DNA from: Psychrobacter fozii
Lineage (GTDB): Bacteria > Pseudomonadota > Gammaproteobacteria > Pseudomonadales > Moraxellaceae
Assembly: GCF_003217155.1 (NCBI RefSeq)
Contig: NZ_QJSU01000006.1
Location: 1 to 64,000, forward strand
Length of the DNA: 64,000 nucleotides
Direction of reading: 5' to 3'
The notes under the pieces were generated by a model, which was not told the DNA's origin, ran no database searches, and saw nothing but the letters and a program-made list of their open reading frames with translations. Both the position numbers and the translations under genes were made by a program. Shown here one piece after another: positions 16,633 to 25,622 of this stretch; position 1 is the stretch's first letter; every line of letters begins with the position of its first letter.

Positions 16633-17349
16633 TTATACTGATGCTAATGCCTGCTTACAAGCTTCAGCTAAATACGTATCGACCGTATCCTGTTTGAGCA
16701 GCCATTTTAGATATCCCGCACCATCCGAATGGGTAACTAAATCTGCGATAGCCTCACCCTTAAACTTACCAAAACTTAAATGTGTGGGTATGCGTGCCAT
16801 TTGACTAAAGGTATATAGGCTCTCTACATCAGTGATGACATGACCTTGGCTATTTGCTAAGTCAATTAGGCTGCCAAGTACCAGTTGAGTAAAGTAAATG
16901 TCATAAATAGCAGCGTGTGCATGCTTTGCTTGAGCGCGCGCTACATTTCTATGGAAATGATAGAGCAGTGATACCAGTTTATGACTTTCAAGAGTGGGAA
17001 GGAGGTGATTGGACATTGCATTGGTACAGATTAATTTAGGGGTATGGGTCACGCCCGCATTTTTTAGAACGCCCATATCATAATCAATATTATGACCTAT
17101 CAAATATTCAACACTGTTGGGCAATCTAAAGTCGGTATGAGGTGGCTCATTCATGACATCTTCTTCACATATATGGGATACGGCCATAGACCCTAAACTG
17201 ATTTCTTTTAGGGGATTAAAGCGCTTAGATCTGGGTTCCTGTAGGACCTCTACGTTACCATTATTTATATCAATAATAGAGTAGGCGGCTTCAGTCATGT
17301 GAGGTTCAACAAGACCTGTGGTTTCGGTGTCGAGTATATATGTGGTCAT
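16633..17349 (-). CDS. ExoX-like DEDDh 3'-5' exonuclease
   Basis: A 238-aa exonuclease. ExoI motif LDTETTG (Asp7, Glu9), ExoII in GHNIDYDMGVL (about 86-96) and ExoIII HAAIYDIYF with the His-Asp pair (about 145) give a DnaQ-like DEDDh fold. A C-terminal segment SFGKFKGEAIADL matches the small domain found at the end of ExoX relatives. It probably acts on single-stranded DNA in repair or RNA/DNA end processing. It is a single gene with no evident partner. Confidence 0.85.
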   Translation of the reverse strand: MTTYILDTETTGLVEPHMTEAAYSIIDINNGNVEVLQEPRSKRFNPLKEISLGSMAVSHICEEDVMNEPPHTDFRLPNSVEYLIGHNIDYDMGVLKNAGVTHTPKLICTNAMSNHLLPTLESHKLVSLLYHFHRNVARAQAKHAHAAIYDIYFTQLVLGSLIDLANSQGHVITDVESLYTFSQMARIPTHLSFGKFKGEAIADLVTHSDGAGYLKWLLKQDTVDTYLAEACKQALASV

Positions 17350-17606
17350 AGTGTCCGTTTATAGTTTGGTGCTAGATGTGAGTGGTAAAGGCGTAAAAGC
17401 TTTGACATTGATAACAATGACTAAGAGAGTTGCTAGCCATTAACAAGCTAAAATATCAATTGCTAACAGCGATAATTGATTAGATTGCTTGCTGCATAAA
17501 TAATCGCTAACTATACCAGTCTTGGCGGTTCTAATACATACGAGATTATTAATAAAGAAGTGATATGCCTGTGCAAAGACAACCGTAAAGATGGCTGGAC
17601 TGAAGA

Positions 17607-17640
17607 AATACCCATACTGAATCTAACCAGTATGGGTATT
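17607..17640. terminator. Strong hairpin terminator downstream of the flavin monooxygenase gene
   Basis: AATACCCATACTG pairs perfectly with CAGTATGGGTATT over 8 nt. On the + strand it is followed closely by TTTACTTTTTTT. The rest of the gap 17350-17686 holds nothing else I recognise. Confidence 0.8.
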
Positions 17641-17686
17641 GTATTTACTTTTTTTATGAGTTGAACTGACTCTGGCAACGTTTGAT

Positions 17687-19501
17687 TTACTCTAAGTGAT
17701 GCACTTCTTGCAGGCCATATACCGGTGTCTCTAAACCTTCCATTCGGGCTTTAATTTGTAGTGATAAGTATTGAGAGTAATGTCGAGACTGGTGCAAGTT
17801 TCCACCATGGAACCATAATGCTTCTTGTTGTGTCGGTTTCCACATGTTTCTCAACTCGCCTTCCCAAGGGCCTGAATCTTTAGCAGTATCTGAGCCCATT
17901 CCCCAACACTTACCAACTTTATCGGCTACTTCTTGAGAGATTATTTTTGCAGCCCAGCCGTTCATAGAACCAAATCCAGTGGCATATACAATCAAATCAG
18001 CCTCTAGCTCTGTACCGTCAGTTAATACAACTGATTTGGGTTTGATATGATCAATACTTACATTGGGTTTGAGCTTTATTTTACCTTCCGCGACAAGCTC
18101 AGAGGCACCTACATCGATATAGTAACCAGAACCTCGACGTAAGTATTTCATAAATAGACCAGTGTGATCTTCACCAAAGTCGAGCATAAAGCCTGCATCG
18201 GTTAGCCTCTTATAAAAATCAGCGTCTATCTCTGCTACTTTACGGTATACAGGCTCATGAAATTCCGGCATGATTTTGAAAGGAATGGAACCAAAAGTCA
18301 GATCTGCTTTATAGGTAGTTATTCCGTTTTCAACGGCTTCTTCTGAGTACAAACTACCTAACACCTCATCTATTAGCGTATTAGATTTAATAATATGCGT
18401 TGATGAGCGCTGTATCATAGTAACGTCTGCACCATTTTCCCATAAGGCAGCACAAATATCGTGCGCCGAGTTATTAGCACCTAAGACAATACACTTTTTG
18501 TCTCGATATGCTTCACCACCTGGGTGCTGGCTAGAATGATGTTGCTCTCCAGCAAAGTCCTTCGCCCCTTTAATTTCGGGAATGTTTGGTAACCCTGACA
18601 TACCTGTCGCTAAAACTAATTGTTTAGGATGTAATAATAAACGTTCACCCGCTCTATCAACCTCTACATTCCATTGCTGTAACTCTTCATCAAAGGCCGC
18701 ACTGACACATTCAGTTGATCCCCAATAGTTTAATTCCATAATCTTAGTGTACATCTCTAACCAGTCACCCACCTTGTCTTTTGGCGTAAACACAGGCCAG
18801 TTGTCAGGGAAAGGGAGATACGGCATGTGGTCGTACCATACAGGGTCGTGCAAACATAATGATTTATAACGGTTGCGCCATGTGTCACCAGGTCTCGGCT
18901 GTTTATCAATGACAATGGTAGGAACTTCTAGTTGTCGTAAGCGAGCTCCTAGACCGATTCCACCTTGTCCGCCACCAATAACTAAGCAATAAGGTTGCTC
19001 GCTATAACCAAGGTTTTTCTCTTCAAGCTCACGTTTTTCTTGCCACGTTAAACGATTAGGATCTGCACCGTGTTCAGCCCCTTTCGAGCGTAGTTTTTTG
19101 CGCTTTTCAGGGAAGTCTGTGAGCTCAGTCATCGTGGTCAGTAATGTCCAAGCTTTGCCATTACGCAGTCGTAAATGTCCATAGCCTTTAGATACTTTGG
19201 TCTTAAAAGAGATCCAAGCTTCTATTATGCCATCGTTTTCTACCGCATCTCCATCAAGTTGCCAGTCGTATGGCTCAGTGGTTTCTAATGTATGCGAAAG
19301 CATGTCTTTGATTTCATCTTGTCCCTCTAGCGTTTTGATATTCCAAGTAAAAGAAACTAAGTCACGCCAGTATCCTTCTTTTTCAAAGAATTCAGCAGCT
19401 TTGTCGATGTTTTTGGTACGTAGGGTTTGATCGAAATCTTGTAGCCAATTAGTGACTTGTTGGCTTGCGGATAACGTATGGTCTGATTTTTGAGCAGTCA
19501 T
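17687..19501 (-). CDS. NAD(P)/FAD-dependent flavin monooxygenase with NTF2-like N-terminal domain
   Basis: A 604-aa class B flavoprotein monooxygenase. Residues about 1-135 form an NTF2/SnoaL-like domain, then comes the FMO core: GGGQGGIGLGARL (FAD Rossmann, about 178), the FMO fingerprint-like FAGEQHHSSQH, GANNSAHDICAAL (NADP Rossmann) and VYATGFGSMNGW near the end. The ATG at 19501 is preceded by GAGAGGA; an in-frame extension to 19579 lacks such a site. Family relatives are annotated as putative FMO/YUCCA-like or aromatic-compound monooxygenases. It is divergent, across 973 bp, from the amidohydrolase island; whether it belongs to that pathway is open. Confidence 0.88.
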   Translation of the reverse strand: MTAQKSDHTLSASQQVTNWLQDFDQTLRTKNIDKAAEFFEKEGYWRDLVSFTWNIKTLEGQDEIKDMLSHTLETTEPYDWQLDGDAVENDGIIEAWISFKTKVSKGYGHLRLRNGKAWTLLTTMTELTDFPEKRKKLRSKGAEHGADPNRLTWQEKRELEEKNLGYSEQPYCLVIGGGQGGIGLGARLRQLEVPTIVIDKQPRPGDTWRNRYKSLCLHDPVWYDHMPYLPFPDNWPVFTPKDKVGDWLEMYTKIMELNYWGSTECVSAAFDEELQQWNVEVDRAGERLLLHPKQLVLATGMSGLPNIPEIKGAKDFAGEQHHSSQHPGGEAYRDKKCIVLGANNSAHDICAALWENGADVTMIQRSSTHIIKSNTLIDEVLGSLYSEEAVENGITTYKADLTFGSIPFKIMPEFHEPVYRKVAEIDADFYKRLTDAGFMLDFGEDHTGLFMKYLRRGSGYYIDVGASELVAEGKIKLKPNVSIDHIKPKSVVLTDGTELEADLIVYATGFGSMNGWAAKIISQEVADKVGKCWGMGSDTAKDSGPWEGELRNMWKPTQQEALWFHGGNLHQSRHYSQYLSLQIKARMEGLETPVYGLQEVHHLE

Positions 19502-20474
19502 AAAATTCCTCTCCCTGGTTATGTTTATTACTCTACCGCCGAACTCCATGTGCAGCAGTAAAAACTCACAAAATACCAAATAGCATGCTTTAAGAAGTGA
19601 ATTAAAAGTCTAACTGATTGATATTATTGAGTGTTATCTCAAAAAAGAAAATCACTATACTTGAGAAAAAGCATAGTCTGTAAGGACAGCGTCTCTTTAG
19701 AAGAGTGATGGTCCGTAAAGACTATATCTGTTATAAACAGATGTTGTCAATTATGGTGTATGGTTGTTCTCTCAAACACCCTAAGATAATGTACTTGCCG
19801 AGCGAAAAAAGGGTGTTGTGTGAATCTTATAATAGGTCAGGGGTCATTATGTCGCATGGGATTAGTGATAGTAAAAGCTGATGAGATAGCTTCTGCTTTT
19901 GAAAGTCATTTGGTATATATGCCTGTTTTATAAGGCCATCGTATTCATTCAGCGTACTAGCACGCGTGTAGGTTGGGTAGTGCTTATGAGACCCATAAAA
20001 ATAAGGTTTCATTTAGACAAAGCTACAATACAAATTCTTGTGTTGTGGCTTTTTTTACCTTTTCCAAATCAAAAAATCTCTCAAGCTTTATAGCGGCTAA
20101 AAGTACATTTCAGAACGGTTAAGGTCACTGAAAGCACCCCATGATACCTATGTGCGATAGCTTAGAGATGGTCACTTCCTCTCATACATTCTTATTTAAT
20201 CCCTAGTTGCATTTTTCATTGCAGTTTCTATTTAAATTATTTCCAGCGTATTGAATTTATAAATACGGCCTTTATGGGTATTAGCTACGCTTATAGGTTG
20301 TATTAATTTATAACGTTTGACTGTAACTTTTCAGCAACATATATTATAGAAATACCGGTAAATATCATTAAATATAGCTATTTTCAATAAGATATAGCCA
20401 AATATACTTTAATAAGTGTATTAGAATTTTTAATATAATTTTTTAAGTATTTTAGAAACAAAGGAGTGTTTAAA
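19502..20474. other. 973-bp intergenic region
   Basis: No convincing gene. It contains a perfect dyad ATCTGTT-ATA-AACAGAT (19726-19742), a looser dyad AACACCCT...AGGGTGTT near 19777-19825, and at its right end the promoter of the amidohydrolase island. The short open frames here have no start signals or recognisable composition. Confidence 0.6.
20317..20345 (+). promoter_or_regulatory. Sigma-70 promoter of the amidohydrolase island
   Basis: TTGACT (20317-20322), a 17-bp spacer and TATATT (20340-20345). The leader to the first ATG is about 120 nt and very AT-rich, with the repeated hexamer-like ATATAGC(T/C)A at about 20375 and 20393 that may be regulator sites. Confidence 0.65.
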
Positions 20475-21524
20475 ATGAAGATTTATAGTCATGAAAATCA
20501 AATGCTTCATCATCCACAGAGCTATTTTTCTCGAGGGAAAATGCGTGAGCCTCAGGAAAAGCCTGAACGTTTGACTGAGCTTTTAAAAGCGCCAGAAGCT
20601 TTAGACTTGAAAGTAACGACCGCTAAAGATATAGGCATCGCGCCGATTTTAGCTGTGCATGATTTGGGATACGTGGATTTTTTGAAGAACGCCTACAGTG
20701 AGTGGATAGCTGTAGACGAAGACATGGGAAAAGAAGTTCAGACAACCATTTATATGCCACATAGTAATGATGGCTTAGGTATTTTAGCAAAAGCGGCTAA
20801 GTATCAAGCGGATGGTAGTGCACCTATTGGTGAACATTCGTGGACGTCTATCTATTGGTCAGCACAAACGGCACTCAACGCTGCTGACGTCTTGTTAAAT
20901 GATGATGGTGGTCAGAATAACATTCAAGTATGTCTTACCAGACCTGCAGGACATCACGCTCGTAAAAATGCTGCAGGTGGCTTTTGCTATCTAAATAATG
21001 CGGCAATTATTGCTCAGCACTTACGTCAGAAGTTTCAAAAAATCGCCATTATAGATACTGATATGCATCATGGGCAAGGTATCCAAGAAATATTCTATGA
21101 CCGTAACGATGTGCTATATACCTCTGTACACGGTAGCCCTATCAATTTTTATCCTGTAGTCGCCGGTCATGAACACGAGAGGGGCGAGGGAGATGGTTAT
21201 GGCTATAACGTTAATTTTCCAATGCCACATGGCGTAGATGAATCAGAATTTTTCCAGTTTGTAGATAAAGCAATAGAAACCGTAAAGCTGTTTAATCCAG
21301 ATGTGATCGTGCATGTCCTAGGTTTTGATGTTTATAAGGATGACCCACAAGCAAAATGCGCCGTCAGCACACAAGGCTTTAAAACTTTGGCACAAAAACT
21401 CAAAGCATTAGATAAGCCAGTAATTGTATTGGTTGAAGGAGGATATTGCATAGAAAAGCTCAATGAAAACTTACAAGCTTTTATCTCTGGATTTACTGCA
21501 GAAAAAATCATCAATAATAAGTGA
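20475..21524 (+). CDS. Acetylpolyamine amidohydrolase-like enzyme (HDAC superfamily), copy 1
   Basis: A 349-aa zinc deacetylase of the arginase/HDAC fold. Visible active-site residues: His160-His161 (RPAGHHARK), zinc ligands Asp196 and His198 (DTDMHHGQG) and Asp285 (GFDVYKDDP), and the transition-state Tyr324 (VEGGYC). The order and numbering are almost those recalled for Mycoplana ramosa acetylpolyamine amidohydrolase, so removal of an acetyl or similar acyl group from an amine is likely. AAGGAG lies 8 nt before the ATG; a GTG at 20466 inside the Shine-Dalgarno sequence is rejected. It is the first gene of an island with an M20 hydrolase, a symporter and a ThDP enzyme, and its paralogue is at 22925. 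Confidence 0.9.
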   Translation: MKIYSHENQMLHHPQSYFSRGKMREPQEKPERLTELLKAPEALDLKVTTAKDIGIAPILAVHDLGYVDFLKNAYSEWIAVDEDMGKEVQTTIYMPHSNDGLGILAKAAKYQADGSAPIGEHSWTSIYWSAQTALNAADVLLNDDGGQNNIQVCLTRPAGHHARKNAAGGFCYLNNAAIIAQHLRQKFQKIAIIDTDMHHGQGIQEIFYDRNDVLYTSVHGSPINFYPVVAGHEHERGEGDGYGYNVNFPMPHGVDESEFFQFVDKAIETVKLFNPDVIVHVLGFDVYKDDPQAKCAVSTQGFKTLAQKLKALDKPVIVLVEGGYCIEKLNENLQAFISGFTAEKIINNK

Positions 21525-21598
21525 ATAGCTGTAGTTAATGATTGATTGTTCATTAAGCTATCTAGCGAAATTAGAACCTAATTAAAGGTCGGACTAAA

Positions 21599-22861
21599 AT
21601 GATTAAAAATACTGAGATTACTGCCAACGAGAGTCGCTTATGGGCATCTTTGATGGATATGGCGAAGGTTGGTCCAGGTATTGCTGGTGGCAGCAATAGA
21701 CAGGCACTAACAGATGAAGATAATGAAGGTCGCACCCTTTTCAAAAATTGGTGTGAAACTGAAAATATGGTCGTAAAAATTGATGAACTTGGTTCTATGT
21801 TTGCCTTTAGAGAGGGTACTGATCCAAATGCACTACCCATCATGATAGGTTCTCATCTCGATACGCAACCTACGGGCGGTAGATATGATGGTATTTTAGG
21901 CGTTTTAGCTGGATTAGAAGTTGTGCGTTCACTTAATGAGCACAACATTAAAACTAAACATCCAATCGTCGTCGCAAACTGGACAAATGAAGAAGGTTCA
22001 CGCTTTGCACCGTCCATGATTGCATCAGGTGTCTATGCCGGTAAATATGATCTCGAATACGCATATAATTGCACAGATCCAGATGGCATTAGTGTAAAAG
22101 ATGAGTTAACACGTACAGGTTGGCTGGGTGATATGCCCGTAGGGGAGCCGAAGATACATGCTTATTATGAATATCATATTGAACAAGGCCCTATCTTAGA
22201 GGCAGAAGATAAGTTGATAGGGGTGGTGACGCATGGTCAAGGTTTGGCTGCTCTTGAAGTGACATTGACAGGTAAGGCTGCACATACTGGCTCGACACCC
22301 ATGACAATGAGGTCAAACGCTTCTTTGGCAATGGCTAAAATAATTCATGTTACCCATGATTTGGTCATGGACAATCAACCTAATACCGCAGTATCAGTTG
22401 GTAAGATTGACGTTTTTCCGAACTCTCGCAATGTCCTTCCGAGTAAAGTGGTATTTACTATAGATATCAGGGCAGCTTCGCAAGATAAATTCGATGAGTT
22501 ATGTAATCAGATAAAGGTTAAGGTTCATCAAATATCATCAGAGTTTGATGTGGGTTGTTCAATAGATATAGTAGGGCACAAAGATCCTGTAGCCTTTGAC
22601 TCTAAATTAGTGAGCATAATTCGTGATACAACCAGTAAGTTAGGTTACTCAAATATTGATATTTGCTCTGGTGCTGGACATGATGCCTTTTGGATAGCAG
22701 ATGTAGCACCTTCTGCGATGATTATGTGCCCTTGCGTAGATGGCATATCACATAATGAAAATGAAGAGATTTCCTCTGAATGGGCGGTCGCAGGCACTAA
22801 TGTGTTGTTACACGCTGTTTTAGAGACAGCTATAATAGACAACAATTGTTTATTTAGTTGA
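21599..22861 (+). CDS. M20-family N-carbamoyl-L-amino acid / allantoate-type amidohydrolase
   Basis: A 420-aa zinc-dependent hydrolase of the amidase/hydantoinase-carbamoylase family. Metal-binding motifs GSHLDTQPTGGRYDG (about 82-96) and NEEGSRF (about 125) and a late SGAGHDAFW plus SHNENEE are all present, and the dimerisation/lid domain sits between about 210 and 325. Relatives split N-carbamoyl amino acids, beta-ureidopropionate, allantoate or ureidoglycolate, releasing CO2 and NH3. It is wedged between the two amidohydrolase paralogues, which suggests two successive amide-cleaving steps on one substrate. The exact substrate cannot be read from the sequence. Confidence 0.87.
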   Translation: MIKNTEITANESRLWASLMDMAKVGPGIAGGSNRQALTDEDNEGRTLFKNWCETENMVVKIDELGSMFAFREGTDPNALPIMIGSHLDTQPTGGRYDGILGVLAGLEVVRSLNEHNIKTKHPIVVANWTNEEGSRFAPSMIASGVYAGKYDLEYAYNCTDPDGISVKDELTRTGWLGDMPVGEPKIHAYYEYHIEQGPILEAEDKLIGVVTHGQGLAALEVTLTGKAAHTGSTPMTMRSNASLAMAKIIHVTHDLVMDNQPNTAVSVGKIDVFPNSRNVLPSKVVFTIDIRAASQDKFDELCNQIKVKVHQISSEFDVGCSIDIVGHKDPVAFDSKLVSIIRDTTSKLGYSNIDICSGAGHDAFWIADVAPSAMIMCPCVDGISHNENEEISSEWAVAGTNVLLHAVLETAIIDNNCLFS

Positions 22862-22924
22862 TTAACTTAGTATGTTGATTTATGGACTAATGAAACTAGG
22901 TTAAACATAACAAGGGATGTAAAA

Positions 22925-23947
22925 ATGAAAATCTATAGCCATGAAAACCAAATGCTTCATCAACCTAAAACCTATTTTTCGCGCGGTAAGATGCGTCAGC
23001 CGCAAGAAAAGCCTGAACGACTGATTGAGCTATTAAAAGCACCAAAAGCATTAGGTTTAACTGTAATTACTGCTAAAGATATAGGGATCGAACCGATTTT
23101 AGATGTACATGATTTGGGATACGTGGATTTTTTGAAGAACGCCTACAGTGAATGGATGGCGGTAGAGGAAGACATGGGCGAAGAAGTTCAAACCACTATC
23201 TATATGCCAAATAACAATGAAGGTCTTGGTATTTTGGCCAAAGCGGCTAAATATCAAGCTGATGGTAGTGCACCAATTGGCAAGTATTCATGGACCTCTA
23301 TTTATTGGTCAGCACAGACAGCACTGAATGCAGCTCAAAACTTATTAACTCAAGAGACAGAGCAAAATAAAATTCAGGTCTGTATTACAAGACCTGTTGG
23401 GCATCATGCACGCAAGAGTGCTGCAGGCGGATTCTGCTATCTGAATAACGCCGCTATTATCGCTCAGTATTTGCTTAAGAAATATAACAAGGTCGCCATT
23501 ATAGATACTGATATGCACCATGGGCAGGGCATTCAAGAGATATTTTATGACCGTAAAGATGTGCTTTATACGTCAGTTCATGGTAGCCCTATTGATTTTT
23601 ATCCGGTTGTGGCAGGTCATGAGCATGAAAGAGGGCAAGGTGAAGGGTATGGATATAACTTTAACTTTCCTATGCCACATGGCACTGATGAAGCAGGTTT
23701 TTTTGACTATGTAGACAAATCGCTGGCTACTGTAGAGCTGTTTAATCCAGATGTTATCGTGCATGTATTAGGCTTTGATGTTTATAAAGACGATCCACAG
23801 GCTAAATGTCATGTCAGTACCGAAGGTTTTCAGGTTTTAGCGCAAAAGCTAAAAGAATTAAATAAGCCACTAATTGTTTTAGTTGAAGGAGGCTATTGTA
23901 TTGAAAAACTTAATGACAATTTTCAGTCTTTTTTATCAGGCTTATAG
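22925..23947 (+). CDS. Acetylpolyamine amidohydrolase-like enzyme (HDAC superfamily), copy 2
   Basis: A 340-aa paralogue of the 20475 gene, about 80% identical by eye and co-linear without gaps. It keeps His160-His161, Asp196, His198, Asp285 and the Tyr of VEGGYC, so both copies should be active. Differences cluster at residues about 95-120 and 140-150 (MPNNNEG versus MPHSNDG; QNLLTQETEQ versus DVLLNDDGGQ), a surface where substrate-entrance loops lie in this family. Its C-terminus is about 9 residues shorter. AAGGGATG precedes the ATG. The pair may have split substrate preference. Confidence 0.9.
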   Translation: MKIYSHENQMLHQPKTYFSRGKMRQPQEKPERLIELLKAPKALGLTVITAKDIGIEPILDVHDLGYVDFLKNAYSEWMAVEEDMGEEVQTTIYMPNNNEGLGILAKAAKYQADGSAPIGKYSWTSIYWSAQTALNAAQNLLTQETEQNKIQVCITRPVGHHARKSAAGGFCYLNNAAIIAQYLLKKYNKVAIIDTDMHHGQGIQEIFYDRKDVLYTSVHGSPIDFYPVVAGHEHERGQGEGYGYNFNFPMPHGTDEAGFFDYVDKSLATVELFNPDVIVHVLGFDVYKDDPQAKCHVSTEGFQVLAQKLKELNKPLIVLVEGGYCIEKLNDNFQSFLSGL

Positions 23948-24030
23948 GAGTTTTATCATACTCCGTTATTACTAAGTTTTTTTGTTGAAAGCTATTTTAT
24001 TACGATCTAAATATTCCGAGGATGGACATT

Positions 24031-25458
24031 ATGTACGATTCAGGAGAAAGACTGATATTAGGGTCTTTGGTTATTATTTACTTCATGTTTTTATTTGGCA
24101 TTTCCTTTTACATTAATAAAAAAAGCATTAAAACTTACGACGATTATAACGTCGCTGGTAGATCAGTCAAATTATTCCCACTTATCTTAACCTTTACAGG
24201 TACTGCTGTCGGTGGTGCAATCTTGTTAGGTTATATGCAGCAAGGTTTCATACGTGGTATGGGGCCACAATGGCTAAACTTTGGCATATTTCTAGCTGGT
24301 ATTTTTATACTGGCATTTTATCTAAAGCGTGTTCGAGCATTAGGTGAAAAATATAATATGGTGACTATCGCAGATTTCACAGTATTAAGATTTGGAGAAG
24401 GGGCAAGAATTCCAACAGTGGTTAGTCTATTGGTAGCGTATAGCGCTATTACCGGTATGCAGTTTGTTGCAATTGCGACAATCCTTAATCTGACTTTGGG
24501 TACCAGTATTACTACAGGTGTTATAGTCAGCGGCGTATTAGTCACATTAAAGACTTATTTTGGGGGGATGAAGTCTGTTATTTGGCAAGATGCATTTCAT
24601 GGCACTATACAGACCGTAGGTATCTTTATATTATTTTGTACTGTTCTCATCGCAGCTGGTGGTCTTGAGGGGGTGCAGACACAAGTTGCACTGTCTGGCG
24701 AAAGCGATTTTTTAAGTTTTTTCAATATTCCAGCATCTGAAGTCATGGTTTATATATTAACCATAGGCGGTTATCAATTTGTGCGACAGGATTTATGGCA
24801 GAGATTTTGGGCGGCTGATAGTGCTAAAACAGCACAAACAGGGTTCTGGATCGCTATTGTTCTCGCATTTTTAACAGGATTTGTTGTTATCCTGATCGGT
24901 ATTATGGGTCGTTTTGGTCTTAATCTACCGCTAGAAAATGCTTCTTTAACCTATTTTGCTATTATTGGCGATGTGTTTAGCTTCCCTATGATAGTTGTAA
25001 TGGTGCTTGCACTTCTAGCTACCGTCATCTCTACAGCGGATTCATTTTTCATGGCAGGTGCGTCATCAATTATTAATGACATTGTCAAACCAAAACTAAA
25101 CTATTCAGAAGATCTTGATCAACGCCTTTTAAAGTACAGTCGTTACTCGGTTCTTGGCGTAGCAGGTATCGCCTTGACGTTAGCTATCTTTATTCCAGAC
25201 CTCATCGTACTGTGGATAATGGGCTCCGCTATGTTGGTATCAAGCTTGTTAGCACCCATTACTGCAGGGTTGTTTTGGAAGAAAGCGACACGTTTGGGTG
25301 GTACTGTAGCAATGTGGGTTGGGCTAGTGATTGCAGTAGTTTGGCAAGTTCTTGGTCATCCTTTTGGCATACATCCAGTATTTATTGGCTTACCACTTTC
25401 AATATTTTTAGTAATTGTTGTCTCATTAATGACTAGAGATGATAGTAGTAATATTTAA
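24031..25458 (+). CDS. Sodium:solute symporter (SSS family)
   Basis: A 475-aa inner-membrane protein with about 13 transmembrane helices. SSS features include the N-terminal YNVAGRSVKLFPLILTFTGT segment (helix 1/2 region), and the helix-8-type sodium-site region VMVLALLATVISTADSFFMAG with paired Ser/Thr. An earlier ATG at 24022 lies directly against GAGG, so 24031 with a 9-nt spacing is the better start. It is in the amidohydrolase island between the second deacetylase and the ThDP enzyme, so it probably imports the pathway substrate with Na+. Its closest family branch is not certain. Confidence 0.88.
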   Translation: MYDSGERLILGSLVIIYFMFLFGISFYINKKSIKTYDDYNVAGRSVKLFPLILTFTGTAVGGAILLGYMQQGFIRGMGPQWLNFGIFLAGIFILAFYLKRVRALGEKYNMVTIADFTVLRFGEGARIPTVVSLLVAYSAITGMQFVAIATILNLTLGTSITTGVIVSGVLVTLKTYFGGMKSVIWQDAFHGTIQTVGIFILFCTVLIAAGGLEGVQTQVALSGESDFLSFFNIPASEVMVYILTIGGYQFVRQDLWQRFWAADSAKTAQTGFWIAIVLAFLTGFVVILIGIMGRFGLNLPLENASLTYFAIIGDVFSFPMIVVMVLALLATVISTADSFFMAGASSIINDIVKPKLNYSEDLDQRLLKYSRYSVLGVAGIALTLAIFIPDLIVLWIMGSAMLVSSLLAPITAGLFWKKATRLGGTVAMWVGLVIAVVWQVLGHPFGIHPVFIGLPLSIFLVIVVSLMTRDDSSNI

Positions 25459-25528
25459 CAACTGACAAATTATTTGCTCAGGTAGAGTTTAATCCTCAAA
25501 AGCAATAACTAGCATTCAAAGTGACTGT

Positions 25529-25567
25529 CCTATGATTATCCCAATAAAGGATCTCATAGGATAATCA
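25529..25567. promoter_or_regulatory. Overlapping alternative hairpins before the ThDP-enzyme gene
   Basis: CCTATGA (25529-25535) pairs with TCATAGG (25554-25560), while TGATTATCC (25533-25541) pairs with GGATAATCA (25559-25567). The two stems share bases and exclude each other. They lie about 56 nt before the ATG of the ThDP-enzyme gene. This could be an operator or an attenuator switch. Confidence 0.45.
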
Positions 25568-25622
25568 GAAAATTCGTAATTTCCATAATGGCGTTATGGC
25601 TAAAATAATTTAGGGATAAAAA

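Noticed and set aside
20475..23947. Eukaryote-like histone deacetylation or acetoin-utilisation (AcuC) function for the HDAC-fold proteins
   Set aside because: Length, residue numbering and operon context fit acetylpolyamine amidohydrolases better; no acetoin genes are present.
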